From: VRUE01 sp035693025
GTDB taxonomy: Bacteria > Actinomycetota > Thermoleophilia > Solirubrobacterales > 70-9
DNA length: 51,561 nt
Assembly (NCBI GenBank): GCA_035693025.1
Contig: DASSHI010000032.1
Span: forward strand, 1 to 51,561
Direction of reading: 5' to 3'
Below, piece after piece: positions 34,633-43,942 of the stretch (its first letter is position 1; the number at the start of each line of letters is the position of its first letter). The translations under genes were made by a program, and so were the position numbers. The notes under the pieces were generated by a model that ran no database searches, had not been told where the DNA came from, and worked only from the letters and a program-made list of their open reading frames with translations.

Positions 34633-35463
34633 GTGAAGCGAAGCAAGATCGCGATCTTCGTCCTTGCCACGACGATTGCCGTGGCGCTTGCCGTCCCGGC
34701 CGCCTCCGCCGCGTGGGCGCCGGCGGAAACGGCCACGATTCATCCCGGCGTTCAAGTGTTCACCAACGGCGCCCAGTGCACCTCCAACTTCGTCTTCGAG
34801 GAAGGCTCGAGCGTCTATCTCGGCCAGGCGGCCCACTGCTCCGGCACCGGCGGGCAGACCGAAACTGACGGCTGTACCAGTGGCTCGCTGCCGCTCGGCA
34901 CGTCGGTCGAAATCACCGGCGCGAGCAAGCCGGGAACGTTGGTCTACAACTCGTGGCTGACGATGCAGGCGGACGGCGAGACCAACGCCGACACCTGCGC
35001 CTACAACGACCTCGCCCTGATCGAAGTCGACCCGGCAGACGTTCCGAAGGTCAATCCCTCCGTGCCGGGCTTCGGCGGCCCCACCGGAGTGGGCGGCGCC
35101 GGTGGTCTCGGCGCGACCGTCTACTCCTACGGCAACTCCGAGCTGCGCGGCGGCGTCACCAAGCTCAGCCCCAAGCAGGGCGTCGTCGTCCAGAACGAAG
35201 GGGGAGGCTGGAGCCACGTCGTGATTACGCTGACGCCCGGCATCCCCGGCGATTCCGGTAGCGGCTTCCTCAACGAAGCGGGCGAAGCGATCGGCATCCT
35301 CAGCACGCTGCAGCTGGCGCCCCTGCCCACGACGAACGGGGTTGGCGACATCGGCAAGGAGCTCGCCTACATGCGCACCCACAGCTCCTTCGCCGGCCTG
35401 CAGCTGGTGCAGGGCACCGAACCGTTCAAGCCCAACCTGGTGGAAGCGATCCTCGGCGCCTGA
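34633..35463 (+). CDS. Secreted trypsin-like (S1) serine protease
   Basis: 276 residues from GTG 34633, chosen because it opens directly on a signal peptide (VKRSKIAIFVLATTIAVALAVPAASA). The catalytic triad is visible: His in GQAAHCSG, Asp in AYNDLALIEV and Ser in GIPGDSGSGFL. Cys pairs suggest extracellular disulfides. Monocistronic; it converges with the VOC gene with only 6 bp between stops. Substrate unknown. Confidence 0.88.
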   Translation: MKRSKIAIFVLATTIAVALAVPAASAAWAPAETATIHPGVQVFTNGAQCTSNFVFEEGSSVYLGQAAHCSGTGGQTETDGCTSGSLPLGTSVEITGASKPGTLVYNSWLTMQADGETNADTCAYNDLALIEVDPADVPKVNPSVPGFGGPTGVGGAGGLGATVYSYGNSELRGGVTKLSPKQGVVVQNEGGGWSHVVITLTPGIPGDSGSGFLNEAGEAIGILSTLQLAPLPTTNGVGDIGKELAYMRTHSSFAGLQLVQGTEPFKPNLVEAILGA

Positions 35464-35469
35464 GGTTCT

Positions 35470-35961
35470 TCAGGTGTCCAGCTCGGCAAGGAGGTCGCGG
35501 AGGTCCAGGGGTGCGGTGACCATGGCAATCTCCTCTCCGCTGGGCGAGCGGGGCCATTGCTCGCGCGGGCGATCGCGATAGAGCTCGATGCCGTTGCCGT
35601 CCGGGTCGCTCAGATACAGCGCCTCGCTGACGCCGTGGTCCGATGCGCCCTCCAGCTGGATCCCCGCCTGCGAAAGCCTGCGCAGAGCGTCGGCGAGGGA
35701 GCGCCGGTCCGGGTAGCGGATGGCGACGTGGAAGAGGCCGGCCGTGCGGGCCGGCGCCGGCGGGGCATCCTTCGAGTACCAGGTGTTGAGGCCGATGTGG
35801 TGGTGATAGCCGCCGGCTGAGACGAAGGCCGCATCGTCGCCGATGCGCTGCTGCAGCTCGAACCCCAGCACGCCGCAATAGAAATCGAGCGCCCGGTCGA
35901 GGTCGGCCACTTTGAGATGCACGTGGCCGATGTCGACGCCGGGATCGATCGGCTCAGGCAT
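35470..35961 (-). CDS. VOC-family protein, catechol-2,3-dioxygenase-like
   Basis: 163 residues. Two vicinal-oxygen-chelate modules: GHVHLKVADLDRALDFYCGVLGFELQ and AGLFHVAIRYPDRRSLADALRRL, ending LYLSDPDGNGIELYRDRP. His and Glu positions suit a metal centre as in CatE-type extradiol dioxygenases or glyoxalase-like enzymes; the substrate cannot be told. The ATG overlaps the RNase-HI-like gene by 8 bp. Confidence 0.85.
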   Translation of the reverse strand: MPEPIDPGVDIGHVHLKVADLDRALDFYCGVLGFELQQRIGDDAAFVSAGGYHHHIGLNTWYSKDAPPAPARTAGLFHVAIRYPDRRSLADALRRLSQAGIQLEGASDHGVSEALYLSDPDGNGIELYRDRPREQWPRSPSGEEIAMVTAPLDLRDLLAELDT

Positions 35962-36355
35962 CGCCGTCCAGCGCCGCGTTGACGAGGCGGTCGGCCGCGG
36001 CGTTCTGGGCCCGGCGGACGTGGCGAATCGACCAGCTCTCGAAGCCGCGCAGGGCGCGCTCGACCTCGGCGTGGAGCTCGCGCAGGGTCGCGTCCTTGAC
36101 CTTGTACTCGCCCTTGACCTGGCGCACGATCAGCTCGGAGTCGCCGACCAGCTCCAGCTCGCTCGCCCCGAGCTCGCCCGCTCGCTCGATCCCGAGCAGC
36201 AGAGCGCGGTACTCGGCGACGTTGTTGGTCGCCGTGCCGATCCGCTCGCCACGCTCCTCGAGCAGCTCGCCGTTCGCATCCTGGACGACGGCGCCGACCG
36301 CCGCCGGCCCCGGATTGCCGCGGGCGCCCCCGTCGACGTTGACGATCAGCTTCAT
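35954..36355 (-). CDS. RNase HI-like protein
   Basis: 133 residues of the RNase H fold: VDGGARGNPGPAAVGAVV (first Asp), NNVAEYRALLLGI (Glu), ELVGDSELIVRQVKGEY (Asp) and AADRLVN (last Asp). All four acidic residues are present, so it should cleave RNA in RNA-DNA hybrids. This short form, lacking the basic handle, is common in actinobacteria. Coupled by ATGA overlap to the zinc-finger gene upstream. Confidence 0.9.
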   Translation of the reverse strand: MKLIVNVDGGARGNPGPAAVGAVVQDANGELLEERGERIGTATNNVAEYRALLLGIERAGELGASELELVGDSELIVRQVKGEYKVKDATLRELHAEVERALRGFESWSIRHVRRAQNAAADRLVNAALDGDA

Positions 36356-36867
36356 GCCGGAACGCCGAGCGCCAACCGGCCCTCCTCCTCGGCATGAGCG
36401 TTCCACTCGCGAGCGGAACCGTCGAGCTGGTCGATCTCATCGCCGCGGTCGAGCTGGAATACGGCGCGCAGCTCGTCGCCGAGGTCGACCCCCCACTGGT
36501 ACCAGCAGAGGTCCCAGGCGACCGTCACCCTCACCTCGCTGGGCGAACCGGCGGCGGCGCCGATCGAGACCCGGGGCTCGCCCAAAGTCTTGGCAAGGCC
36601 GGCCACCGTCCGCGCCGCCTCGCTCCCGTTGAAGCGCTCGACCGCGCGGTCGAGGCGGCTGCGGGGGGACTCGCTCGGCGCCGGCTCGGGACGGCGGCCC
36701 ACGTTGGCGCCCGGCGCTGCGGGATCGATCCAGCCAAGCCGCTCGGCGCGACCGCGGCAAAGTTCGCAGACACGCCGAGGCCCCTCCTTCGGGCTCATGT
36801 AGCTGCGGGTGCGCTCTCCGGCCAGGATGGTGCGGCCGCAGATCGCGCAGGTCTCATCGGGGCTCAC
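36352..36867 (-). CDS. Hypothetical protein with N-terminal zinc ribbon
   Basis: 171 residues. CAICGRTILAGERTRSY and then RRVCELCRGRAERLGW form a four-Cys treble-clef-like zinc site; a linker and an alpha/beta C-terminal domain (EVRVTVAWDLCWYQWGVDLGDELRAVFQL) follow. GTG start. Not recognised beyond the zinc site. It lies 21 bp downstream of the sigma-factor stop. Confidence 0.7.
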   Translation of the reverse strand: MSPDETCAICGRTILAGERTRSYMSPKEGPRRVCELCRGRAERLGWIDPAAPGANVGRRPEPAPSESPRSRLDRAVERFNGSEAARTVAGLAKTLGEPRVSIGAAAGSPSEVRVTVAWDLCWYQWGVDLGDELRAVFQLDRGDEIDQLDGSAREWNAHAEEEGRLALGVPA

Positions 36868-36888
36868 GCTGCCAACGAGATTAGCTAG

Positions 36889-37662
36889 CTAGGCCTCTTG
36901 CAACGACGATTTGAGCCGCATCACTGCCTTGGTGTGGAGTTGCGAGACGCGCGACTCGGTTACGCCGAGAACCTCGCCGATCTCACGCAGCGTGAGGTTC
37001 TCGTAGTAGTAGAGCGCGACGACGAGCTGCTCACGCTCCGGCAGTCCGGCGATCGACTCGGTGAGACGGTCTTTGATCTCACTGCCGGCCAGCGCCTCCT
37101 GTGGGTCGTCGGCGCGTGGATCGGAGATCGTGTCGAGCAGGGAGACCGAGTCGCCGGAGGAATCGGAGATGGTCCAGAGCTCGTCGAGAGCGTAGATCGA
37201 GGAGTTGGCGATCTCCAGCAGCGAGGTCTGCAGCTCCTCCTCGGTCAGTCCCACCTTGGCGGCCAGCTCGGCCTCGGTCGGGGCGCGCTGCAGCTCGTGC
37301 TCGAGTTTCGACTGCGCCGCCTCGATTTCCCGCGCCCGCGAGCGCACCGAGCGCGGCACCCAGTCGAGCGAGCGCAGCTCGTCGATGATCGCGCCGCGGA
37401 TCCGGGTCATGGCGAAGGTCTCGAACTTGATCCCGCGCTCGGGCTCGAAGCGCTCGATCGCGCCGATCAGGCCCATCAGGCCGTAGGAGATCAGGTCCGC
37501 GTCCTCGACGTGGGAGGGCAGTCCGGCACCCAGCCGGCCGGCGACGAATTTCACCAGCGGCGAGTAGGCGACGACCAGGCGCTCCCGCGCGGCTTTGTCT
37601 CCGTCGTCCTTGTAGCGCCGCCACAGGTCGCGGAGCTCTACCTCTTTTACGCCGGTTTCCAT
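36889..37662 (-). CDS. RNA polymerase sigma factor of FliA/WhiG type
   Basis: 257 residues with sigma regions 2 (LVKFVAGRLGAGLPSHVEDADLISYGLMGLIGAIERFEPERGIKFETFAMTRIRGAIIDELRSLDWVPRSVR), 3 and 4 (LTLREIGEVLGVTESRVSQLHTKAVMRLK). The sequence LDWVPRSVR is diagnostic for the sigma-28 group, which includes FliA (motility) and WhiG (sporulation). No flagellar genes are nearby, so which role applies is open. Confidence 0.93.
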   Translation of the reverse strand: METGVKEVELRDLWRRYKDDGDKAARERLVVAYSPLVKFVAGRLGAGLPSHVEDADLISYGLMGLIGAIERFEPERGIKFETFAMTRIRGAIIDELRSLDWVPRSVRSRAREIEAAQSKLEHELQRAPTEAELAAKVGLTEEELQTSLLEIANSSIYALDELWTISDSSGDSVSLLDTISDPRADDPQEALAGSEIKDRLTESIAGLPEREQLVVALYYYENLTLREIGEVLGVTESRVSQLHTKAVMRLKSSLQEA

Positions 37663-37714
37663 GGAATTGGCTCGATTCTATGGTTGGCGGGGCATTGTTT
37701 GGGCACAAAACCCG

Positions 37715-38665
37715 TCATGCACGGGGATGGGTCGCAGCGTAGGCCTCCCGCAGGCGAGCGGCGTCGACACGAGTGTAGACCTGCGTGGTCGATATAGAGG
37801 CGTGGCCGAGCAGCTCCTGGATCGCGCGCAGGTCGGCGCCGCCTTCGAGCAAATGCGTGGCGAAGCTGTGCCGCAGGGCATGCGGGGAGACCCCGGCCGC
37901 CAGCGCGGCCTCTCTGACCCAGAGCGCGAGACGGCGGGTGACGTCGGAGCCGGAGAGCCGGCGGCCGCTCTTGGAGAGGAAGAGCGCCGCCTCGCGTGGA
38001 TCGGAGGCGAGCGCGCGACGGCCCTTCTCCAGGTAGCGGGCCAGGGCGCGCTGCGCGGGCTCCCCGACGGGCAGCAGTCGCTCCTTGGAGCCCTTGCCGA
38101 GCACCCGCAGCTGCTCGGTCTCGAAGTCGAAGGAATCGCTGTTCAGGTTGACGATCTCCTCGCTGCGCAACCCGCACGAGTAGGCCAGCTCGAGCATCGC
38201 TCGGTCGCGCAGCTCCAGCGGCGTGCGCGCCGGGATCCGCTCCAGAAGCGTCCGCATCTCCTCGCCGCTGAGCACCCTGGGCAGCTTCTCCTCGCGCTTG
38301 GGGCTGGAGACGAGGTCGGCCGGATTCTGCCCGATCCGCTCGGTGCGGACGAGGAAGTCGAACAGCCCCCGCACGGCGGCGAGCTTGCGGGCGACCGTGG
38401 AGGCCGCGGCGCCCTCCGAAGAGAGGCCGGCGGCATAGCGCCGCACGTCGCGGTGGCGAACGGCGCCGAGCTCGAGTCCCCGCTGCTGCGCCCACTCGAC
38501 GAACTGGCCGAGGTCGACCGCGTACGCCCGACGCGTGCGCTCGGCCATGCTGCGCGCTCGCAGGTCGCGGTCGTATGCGGCGAGCGCCTCGTCCCAGGTC
38601 ACCGCATGGGATTCGCCGTCCCCCGCCCACCGCCTGCCCAAGCGCCGTAGAGGTTTGAACCGCAT
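37715..38665 (-). CDS. Site-specific tyrosine recombinase XerC/XerD
   Basis: Up to 316 residues. SAM-like N-terminal domain (AYDRDLRARSMAERTRRAYAVDLGQFVEWAQ) and catalytic domain with Arg in CGLRSEEIVNL, HxxR in HALRHSFATH, and LGHASISTTQVYTRV (last His, Tyr). This is the chromosome-dimer-resolving type, unlike the element integrase. The ATG at 38665 lies in the loop of a long hairpin; a GTG at 38602 gives a 295-residue protein of more usual length and may be the real start. Confidence 0.92.
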   Translation of the reverse strand: MRFKPLRRLGRRWAGDGESHAVTWDEALAAYDRDLRARSMAERTRRAYAVDLGQFVEWAQQRGLELGAVRHRDVRRYAAGLSSEGAAASTVARKLAAVRGLFDFLVRTERIGQNPADLVSSPKREEKLPRVLSGEEMRTLLERIPARTPLELRDRAMLELAYSCGLRSEEIVNLNSDSFDFETEQLRVLGKGSKERLLPVGEPAQRALARYLEKGRRALASDPREAALFLSKSGRRLSGSDVTRRLALWVREAALAAGVSPHALRHSFATHLLEGGADLRAIQELLGHASISTTQVYTRVDAARLREAYAATHPRA

Positions 38666-38689
38666 AGCGGACCAAACCTCTACGGCGCT
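38641..38689. terminator. 16-bp perfect inverted repeat, probable terminator of the L,D-transpeptidase gene
   Basis: AGCGCCGTAGAGGTTT at 38641-38656 pairs exactly with 38674-38689, with a 17-nt loop. It starts 14 bp after the transpeptidase stop and reaches into the annotated xer start. No T-tract follows. Confidence 0.6.
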
Positions 38690-38702
38690 GCGGGCTAGAG
38701 GC

Positions 38703-39740
38703 TCAACCGATGTAGATCGGGGTACCGACTTCTACGCGGTCGTACAGCTCTTCGACGTCGGGGATCGACATGCGGATGCAGCCGTGCGATGCGGCGGAGC
38801 CGAGCGACCAGGTCTCTTCGGTGCCGTGGATACCGGCGCCTTCGTAGATGCCCATCCAGCGGGCCTTGATCGGGTCGTCGGGGCCAGGCGGGATCACCTG
38901 GCCGGCGAGGTCGCCGGCCCAGGCCGAGTTCGGGACGTGCCAGGACGGATTTTCTTCCTTTTCCTGAATCGCATAGAGGCCTTCGGGCGTTTCCAAACCT
39001 TCCTGGCCGACGGCGACGGTGTAGGACTTGACCGGCTTCAGGTGCTCCCAGAGACGCAGGGTGAAGGTATCCCGGTCCAGCGTCAGATACGACGGGTACT
39101 GCGCCGCGACTTCCTTCGCGGTGACTTCCGGCTTCACCGGATGGGTGCGGGCGGCGATCGTGTGGGCGGCGTCGACGTTGAGCACGGCGGCGCGCAGCTG
39201 CCGCGTCAGCAGGTTGTCGCGCAGCTTGCGGCCGTACTTCGCCCGGGTGACTTCGAGCGAGTCGCCGCTCGGCTCGACGGCGGCGTTCTGCGCGGCGCGG
39301 TCGACCTCGCCGGCCACGTGGCGGACGAAGCGGTTGACCGCGGCTTGCGAGTAGGCGATGCCGGCCGGGACGTCTGCGTCGACGCTGCCGCCGCTGACGT
39401 AGCGGACGACCCGGCTCAGAAATCCTTCCGAGCGGCCGGCGTCGAGCGCTTCTTCGGCGGCGCGGTCGAGGTTCGCGCGCACCCCGAGGGCCGCGCCGTC
39501 GAGCGTCCAGTGCCTGCCGTTGTAATCGACTCGGAGCGAGTGCCGCAACGGCGCCAGCAGCTGCCTCCGCACGGCGCGCTTGGCCCCGGCTTCGTCCATC
39601 CCCTCGACCTCGACGCCCCCGATCGTGATTCCCTCGGCGATCACGTCGTCCTGTGAGTCGTCATAGGCGAAAGCCGCCCCGACGAGGACGAAGAGCGCGC
39701 CAACGGCGCTGAGAGCGGCGACCTTCGCTTTACGCGCCAT
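38703..39740 (-). CDS. L,D-transpeptidase (YkuD) with peptidoglycan-binding domain
   Basis: 345 residues. An N-terminal signal anchor (VAALSAVGALFVLVGAAFAY), a PG_binding_4-type domain (about 35-170), then the YkuD catalytic domain with GIHGTEETWSLGSAASHGCIRMS containing the HxxxxxxxxxxxxxxSHGCIRM active site (nucleophile Cys). It forms 3-3 crosslinks in peptidoglycan outside the membrane. Family length and order are normal. Confidence 0.94.
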   Translation of the reverse strand: MARKAKVAALSAVGALFVLVGAAFAYDDSQDDVIAEGITIGGVEVEGMDEAGAKRAVRRQLLAPLRHSLRVDYNGRHWTLDGAALGVRANLDRAAEEALDAGRSEGFLSRVVRYVSGGSVDADVPAGIAYSQAAVNRFVRHVAGEVDRAAQNAAVEPSGDSLEVTRAKYGRKLRDNLLTRQLRAAVLNVDAAHTIAARTHPVKPEVTAKEVAAQYPSYLTLDRDTFTLRLWEHLKPVKSYTVAVGQEGLETPEGLYAIQEKEENPSWHVPNSAWAGDLAGQVIPPGPDDPIKARWMGIYEGAGIHGTEETWSLGSAASHGCIRMSIPDVEELYDRVEVGTPIYIG

Positions 39741-39792
39741 CGGGAAAGTCTAGGCACACAAGTCGGTCGCTTCACGGATATGTTTCGGTTCC

Positions 39793-40506
39793 GTGCGCTC
39801 CAAGGATGAGATCCGCAAGGAAGTCTGGAAAGCGATGGACCGCGAGGGGGTCTCTCGCTTCCCGGGCGCCGAGGGCCGCATCCCGAACTTCGGGGGAGCG
39901 CGGCTGGCTGCCGAGAAGCTGGCCGCCCACCGCCTCTGGAAGCGAGCGCGGGCGATCAAGGCCAATCCAGACTCCCCCCAGACGCACGCCCGCCGCATGG
40001 CGCTCGAGGAAGGCAAGACATTGCTGATGGCGGTGCCGCGGCTGCGCGACCCCCACCCCTTCCGGGTGCTCGACCCGAAGCGACTCTCGAAAGCCGCGAT
40101 CAAAGAGGCGGCGACGATCAAGGGCGCGCTCAAGCACGGGCGCGTGGTCGCGCTCGACGAGCTGCCCGAGATCGACTTCGTCCTGACCGGCTCGGTCGCG
40201 GTAAACCTCAGCGGCGCCAGGATCGGCAAGGGCGGTGGCTACAACGACCTCGAGTACGGCGTGCTCATCGACGCCGGCAAGATCGACGACCACACGACGA
40301 TCGCAACCACCGTGCACCCGATCCAGATCCTGCGCCGCCACCTGCCGGTGATCTCGCACGACCTGCCGATCGACATCATCGCCACGCCGCGCGCGGTGAT
40401 CGAGGTCGACCGCCAGTACGAGCGCCCGCGCGGCATCCTCTGGGACCACCTGCAGCCACCGCAGATCCGTGAGATACCGATCCTCGAACGGATGGGCTAT
40501 GCCTGA
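39793..40506 (+). CDS. 5-formyltetrahydrofolate cyclo-ligase family protein
   Basis: 237 residues beginning at a GTG. The ATP/folate motif GARIGKGGGYNDLEYG near residue 140, RIPNFGGARLAAEKL and SHDLPIDIIATPRAVI are hallmarks of the MTHFS-like family. This longer branch differs from classical YgfA, so the exact folate substrate is less sure. The stop overlaps the next gene by 8 bp. Confidence 0.85.
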   Translation: MRSKDEIRKEVWKAMDREGVSRFPGAEGRIPNFGGARLAAEKLAAHRLWKRARAIKANPDSPQTHARRMALEEGKTLLMAVPRLRDPHPFRVLDPKRLSKAAIKEAATIKGALKHGRVVALDELPEIDFVLTGSVAVNLSGARIGKGGGYNDLEYGVLIDAGKIDDHTTIATTVHPIQILRRHLPVISHDLPIDIIATPRAVIEVDRQYERPRGILWDHLQPPQIREIPILERMGYA

Positions 40507-41410
40507 GTCGGTGAGGAGCGGCTCGGTCGTGTTTCCGGCGAGCGACTACGGCAATCCGGACCCGGAGTGGCTGAAGATCGACTGGCGCGAGCATCTGCAC
40601 CGAGTGCAGCTGCCGGGCGCCGAGGTGAACTATGCCGAGATCGGCGAGGGCGAGCCGATTCTCTTCGTCCACGGCCTCGCCGGCTGCTGGCGCAACTGGC
40701 TCGAGAACCTCCCCCACTTCGGCCGCAGCCACCGCGCGATCGCGCTCGACCTGCCCGGCTTCGGGGATAGCCCGATGCCGTCCTGGCCGATCGACATGCC
40801 CGCCTACGGGCGCCTGATCCACGACTTCTGCGAGAAGCTCGGCATCGAACGGGTGGCGGCGCTGGTCGGCAACTCGATGGGGGGCTTCGTCTCCACCGAG
40901 GCGACGATCGAGCGACCCACCCGCTTCGAGAAGCTGGTGCTCGCATCGGCCGCGGGGATCAGCTTCGCCGAGGCTCGGGGCCGGCAGATGGACGCGGGCC
41001 TGAGCCTCTTCGAAGCGGCGATTCCCTTCCTCGCCGGACCACGGCGCGCCTGGCTCAACCGCCCGCGTGGCCGCGAGGTCGCCTTCGGGCGGCTCTTCAA
41101 CTACCCGAATCGCCTGCGGCCCGAGCTGCTGCGCGAGCAGATCGAGCCGGGGCTGCAGAGTCCCGGCTTCGCCGACGCGATCCGCGCGATCGGCGGCTAC
41201 GACACGCGCGACCGGCTGACCGAGATCGAGATCCCGACGCTCGTCGTCTGGGGCCTCAACGACCACATCGTCCCGGTCGAGGCGGCGATCGGCTACCAGC
41301 GGCTGATCCCGAACTCGCGCCTGGAGCTGTTCGAGCGGACCGGCCACGTCCCGCAGATGGAGCGGCCCATCCGCTTCAACGCCCTGCTGGAAGATTTCCT
41401 CGCCGAGTAG
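40499..41410 (+). CDS. Alpha/beta-hydrolase
   Basis: 303 residues. HGLAGCWRNWLENLP contains the oxyanion HG motif; the nucleophile Ser is in VGNSMGGFVS, the acid Asp in WGLNDHIVP and the His in ERTGHVPQMERP. A lid region lies at about 150-210. No signal peptide. Substrate unknown; similar enzymes include epoxide hydrolase-like and esterase-like members. Confidence 0.88.
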   Translation: MPESVRSGSVVFPASDYGNPDPEWLKIDWREHLHRVQLPGAEVNYAEIGEGEPILFVHGLAGCWRNWLENLPHFGRSHRAIALDLPGFGDSPMPSWPIDMPAYGRLIHDFCEKLGIERVAALVGNSMGGFVSTEATIERPTRFEKLVLASAAGISFAEARGRQMDAGLSLFEAAIPFLAGPRRAWLNRPRGREVAFGRLFNYPNRLRPELLREQIEPGLQSPGFADAIRAIGGYDTRDRLTEIEIPTLVVWGLNDHIVPVEAAIGYQRLIPNSRLELFERTGHVPQMERPIRFNALLEDFLAE

Positions 41411-41417
41411 CGGGGCG

Positions 41418-43109
41418 TCAGTCGGTGACCGCGCCGAGCGACGCGGATGACACCGTCGCCGCGTACTTGGCCATGACGCCACGCTCATGCAGCGGCGGCG
41501 GTGGCTCGTAGGCTGCGACGCGCTCGGCGATCTCCTCGTCGGAGAGCGCCACGTCAAGCCGCCTCGCCTCGACGTCGAGGGTGATCTCATCCCCCTCCTG
41601 GATCGCTGCGATCGGCCCGCCCCTGACCGCCTCGGGGGCGACGTGCCCGACCATCAGCCCCCGCGTGGCGCCGGAGAAGCGACCGTCCGTGAGCAGCGCC
41701 ACCTCCTCGCCGAGTCCCTCGCCGACGATCGCCGCGGTCACCTGGAGCATCTCGCGCATCCCCGGGCCGCCGGCGGGGCCCTCGTTGCGGATCACGACGA
41801 TGTCGCCTGGACGGATGCCCTGTTCCTTGACCGCCCGGAAGCATTCCTCTTCGGACTCGAATACCCGCGCAGGCCCGACCTGTCGCTTGCGCTCGGTTCC
41901 GGCGAGCTTGACCACGGCTCCGTCGGGAGCGAGATTGCCGCGCAGGATCGCCAGCCCCCCTTCGGCCTTGAGCGGATCGGAGATCGCGCGCACCACTTCC
42001 TGGCCCTCGGCCTCGGTGGCCGCCGCGGCCTCTTCGCCGATCGTCCGCCCGCTGACCGTGATCGCGTCCTCGTGCAGCTTCCCCGCTTCGGCGAGGCGCT
42101 TGAGGATCAGCGGCACGCCGCCGGCGCGGTAGAGGTCGGTGGCGACGAAGCGCCCGCCCGGCTTGAGGTCGGCCAGCAGCGGGGTCTGGCGCGATATCCG
42201 CTCGAAGTCGTCCATGGTCAGCTCGATGCCGGCCTCGTGGGCGAGCGCGATCAGGTGCAGGACGCCGTTGGTCGAGCCGCCCGACGCGCACACACAGGCG
42301 ATCGCGTTCTCGAGCGAGTCGCGCGTGATCACCCGGCTCGGCCGCAGGTCGTCGACCAGGACCCGCATCACCAGCTCACCGATCCTCTCGGCCACGCCCC
42401 CCTTCTCGCCGTCTTCGGCCGGCACCATCGCCGAGCCGCCGGGGCTGATCCCCAATGCCTCGAAGGCGCAGCCCATCGTGTTGGCGGTGAACTGCCCGCC
42501 ACAGGCGCCGGCACCGGGGCTGGCGACGCCCTCGAGTTCGTTCAGTTCCTCGTCGCTCATGTCGCCTGCGGCATGCGCGCCGATCGCCTCGAAGACGTCG
42601 AGGATCGTCACGTCGCGCCCGTGCCAATGACCTGGAGCGATCGAGCCGCCGTAGAGCAGCACCGAGGGGACGTCGAGCCGCGCCATCGCCATCGCACCGC
42701 CGGGGATCGTCTTGTCGCAGGCGCAGAGGACGACGATCGCGTCGAACTGGTAGCCACGGGCCATCAGCTCGATCGAGTCGGCGATCACCTCGCGGCTGAC
42801 CAGCGAGGCCTTCATCCCCTGCGTCCCCATCGTGATCCCGTCCGATACCGCGACGGTGTTGAACTCCATCGGGGTGCCGCCGGCGGCGCGCACGCCCGCT
42901 TTGACGTGCTCGGCAAGCCCCCGCAGGTGGAAGTTGCAGGGCATCGCCTCGGTCCAGGTGTTGGCGATGCCGATCGTCGGCCTGCTGAGCGCGTCGTCGT
43001 CGAACCCGATGCCCTTCATGTAGGCGCGCGCGTGGGCGCGGTCCGGGCCGTCGAAGACGACGCTCGAGCGCGGTCGGGGCAGCTTGGTGGAGGTCTCGTC
43101 GGTGCTCAT
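41418..43109 (-). CDS. ilvD: Dihydroxy-acid dehydratase
   Basis: 563 residues of the IlvD/Edd family, an Fe-S dehydratase of valine, leucine and isoleucine biosynthesis. The cluster ligands are visible in VLCACDKTIPGG and GAGACGGQFTANTMG, together with the early CN in MPCNFHL. GRFSGATRGLMVGHVAPEA is the conserved C-terminal motif. The ATG at 43109 is preferred to an upstream TTG. It follows thiD by 11 bp on the same strand. Confidence 0.97.
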   Translation of the reverse strand: MSTDETSTKLPRPRSSVVFDGPDRAHARAYMKGIGFDDDALSRPTIGIANTWTEAMPCNFHLRGLAEHVKAGVRAAGGTPMEFNTVAVSDGITMGTQGMKASLVSREVIADSIELMARGYQFDAIVVLCACDKTIPGGAMAMARLDVPSVLLYGGSIAPGHWHGRDVTILDVFEAIGAHAAGDMSDEELNELEGVASPGAGACGGQFTANTMGCAFEALGISPGGSAMVPAEDGEKGGVAERIGELVMRVLVDDLRPSRVITRDSLENAIACVCASGGSTNGVLHLIALAHEAGIELTMDDFERISRQTPLLADLKPGGRFVATDLYRAGGVPLILKRLAEAGKLHEDAITVSGRTIGEEAAAATEAEGQEVVRAISDPLKAEGGLAILRGNLAPDGAVVKLAGTERKRQVGPARVFESEEECFRAVKEQGIRPGDIVVIRNEGPAGGPGMREMLQVTAAIVGEGLGEEVALLTDGRFSGATRGLMVGHVAPEAVRGGPIAAIQEGDEITLDVEARRLDVALSDEEIAERVAAYEPPPPLHERGVMAKYAATVSSASLGAVTD

Positions 43110-43120
43110 TTGTCCCAAAT

Positions 43121-43930
43121 CTACTGCGGCGGCTCCGCGGCGAGGCCGAAGACATCTACCGGGCCCGGGCCGGAGCCGAGGTCGCGCAGGCCATTGGCGA
43201 CTGCCTCAGAGGCGACTTCGCGCGCTCGCCTAGCCGCCTCCAACGGCGCCGCCCCACGGGCGAGAAACGCTGCCAGAGCCGCGGAGTGGGTGCAGCCGGA
43301 GCCATGGGAGGCGCCATCGGGATGGTGATCGCCGGGGATCTCGACGACGCGCTCGCCGTCGAAGAAGATGTCGATTAGCTCCTCACTATGGCCGCCCGTG
43401 ACCACCACCGCCTTCGGCCCGAGCTCCAGGACACCGCGCGCCAGCTCCTCCTGCGTGGCCCCCTTGCCCAGACCGGTCAGCTCACGGGCCTCGGGAATGT
43501 TCGGGGTGACCACCGCGCAGCGCGGCAACAGCACCTCGACAAGCGCCGCTCTGGTCTCGTCGTCGATCAGCGCCGCTCCGCTCTCGGCCACCATCACAGG
43601 GTCGATGACCACGGGGGCGAGCACGACTCCGATGTATGTGAGCCCGACGGCCACTGCGTCGATCGCCTCCGGCGAGCCGAGCATGCCGATCTTCACCGCA
43701 TCGGCCCCCATGTCCTCTGCGATCGCCAGGATCTGGTTGAAGACCGCCTGCGGCGAAAGCGCTTCGACCCACTCGACCGCGCGCGTGTTCTGCGCGGTGA
43801 TCGCGGTGATCGCCGTCATCCCGTGCACGCCGCAGCGGGCAAAAGCCTTCAGGTCGGCCTGGATGCCGGCGCCGCCCCCCGAGTCCGAGCCGGCGATCGA
43901 GAGGGCGGTTGGGATGCGTCTCGTGTTCAT
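43121..43930 (-). CDS. thiD: Hydroxymethylpyrimidine/phosphomethylpyrimidine kinase
   Basis: 269 residues of the ribokinase-fold ThiD family: ALSIAGSDSGGGAGIQADLKAFA at the N-terminus, IDPVMVAESGAALID, and GASHGSGCTHSAALAAFLARG with the catalytic SGC. It phosphorylates HMP and HMP-P for thiamine. No TPP riboswitch or other thi gene is adjacent. Confidence 0.95.
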   Translation of the reverse strand: MNTRRIPTALSIAGSDSGGGAGIQADLKAFARCGVHGMTAITAITAQNTRAVEWVEALSPQAVFNQILAIAEDMGADAVKIGMLGSPEAIDAVAVGLTYIGVVLAPVVIDPVMVAESGAALIDDETRAALVEVLLPRCAVVTPNIPEARELTGLGKGATQEELARGVLELGPKAVVVTGGHSEELIDIFFDGERVVEIPGDHHPDGASHGSGCTHSAALAAFLARGAAPLEAARRAREVASEAVANGLRDLGSGPGPVDVFGLAAEPPQ

Positions 43931-43942
43931 CGAGCCTCCAGA

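Noticed and set aside
41487..43328. 613-codon plus-strand frame opposite ilvD and thiD
   Set aside because: Antisense to two certain genes; no recognisable domain and shadow-type composition.
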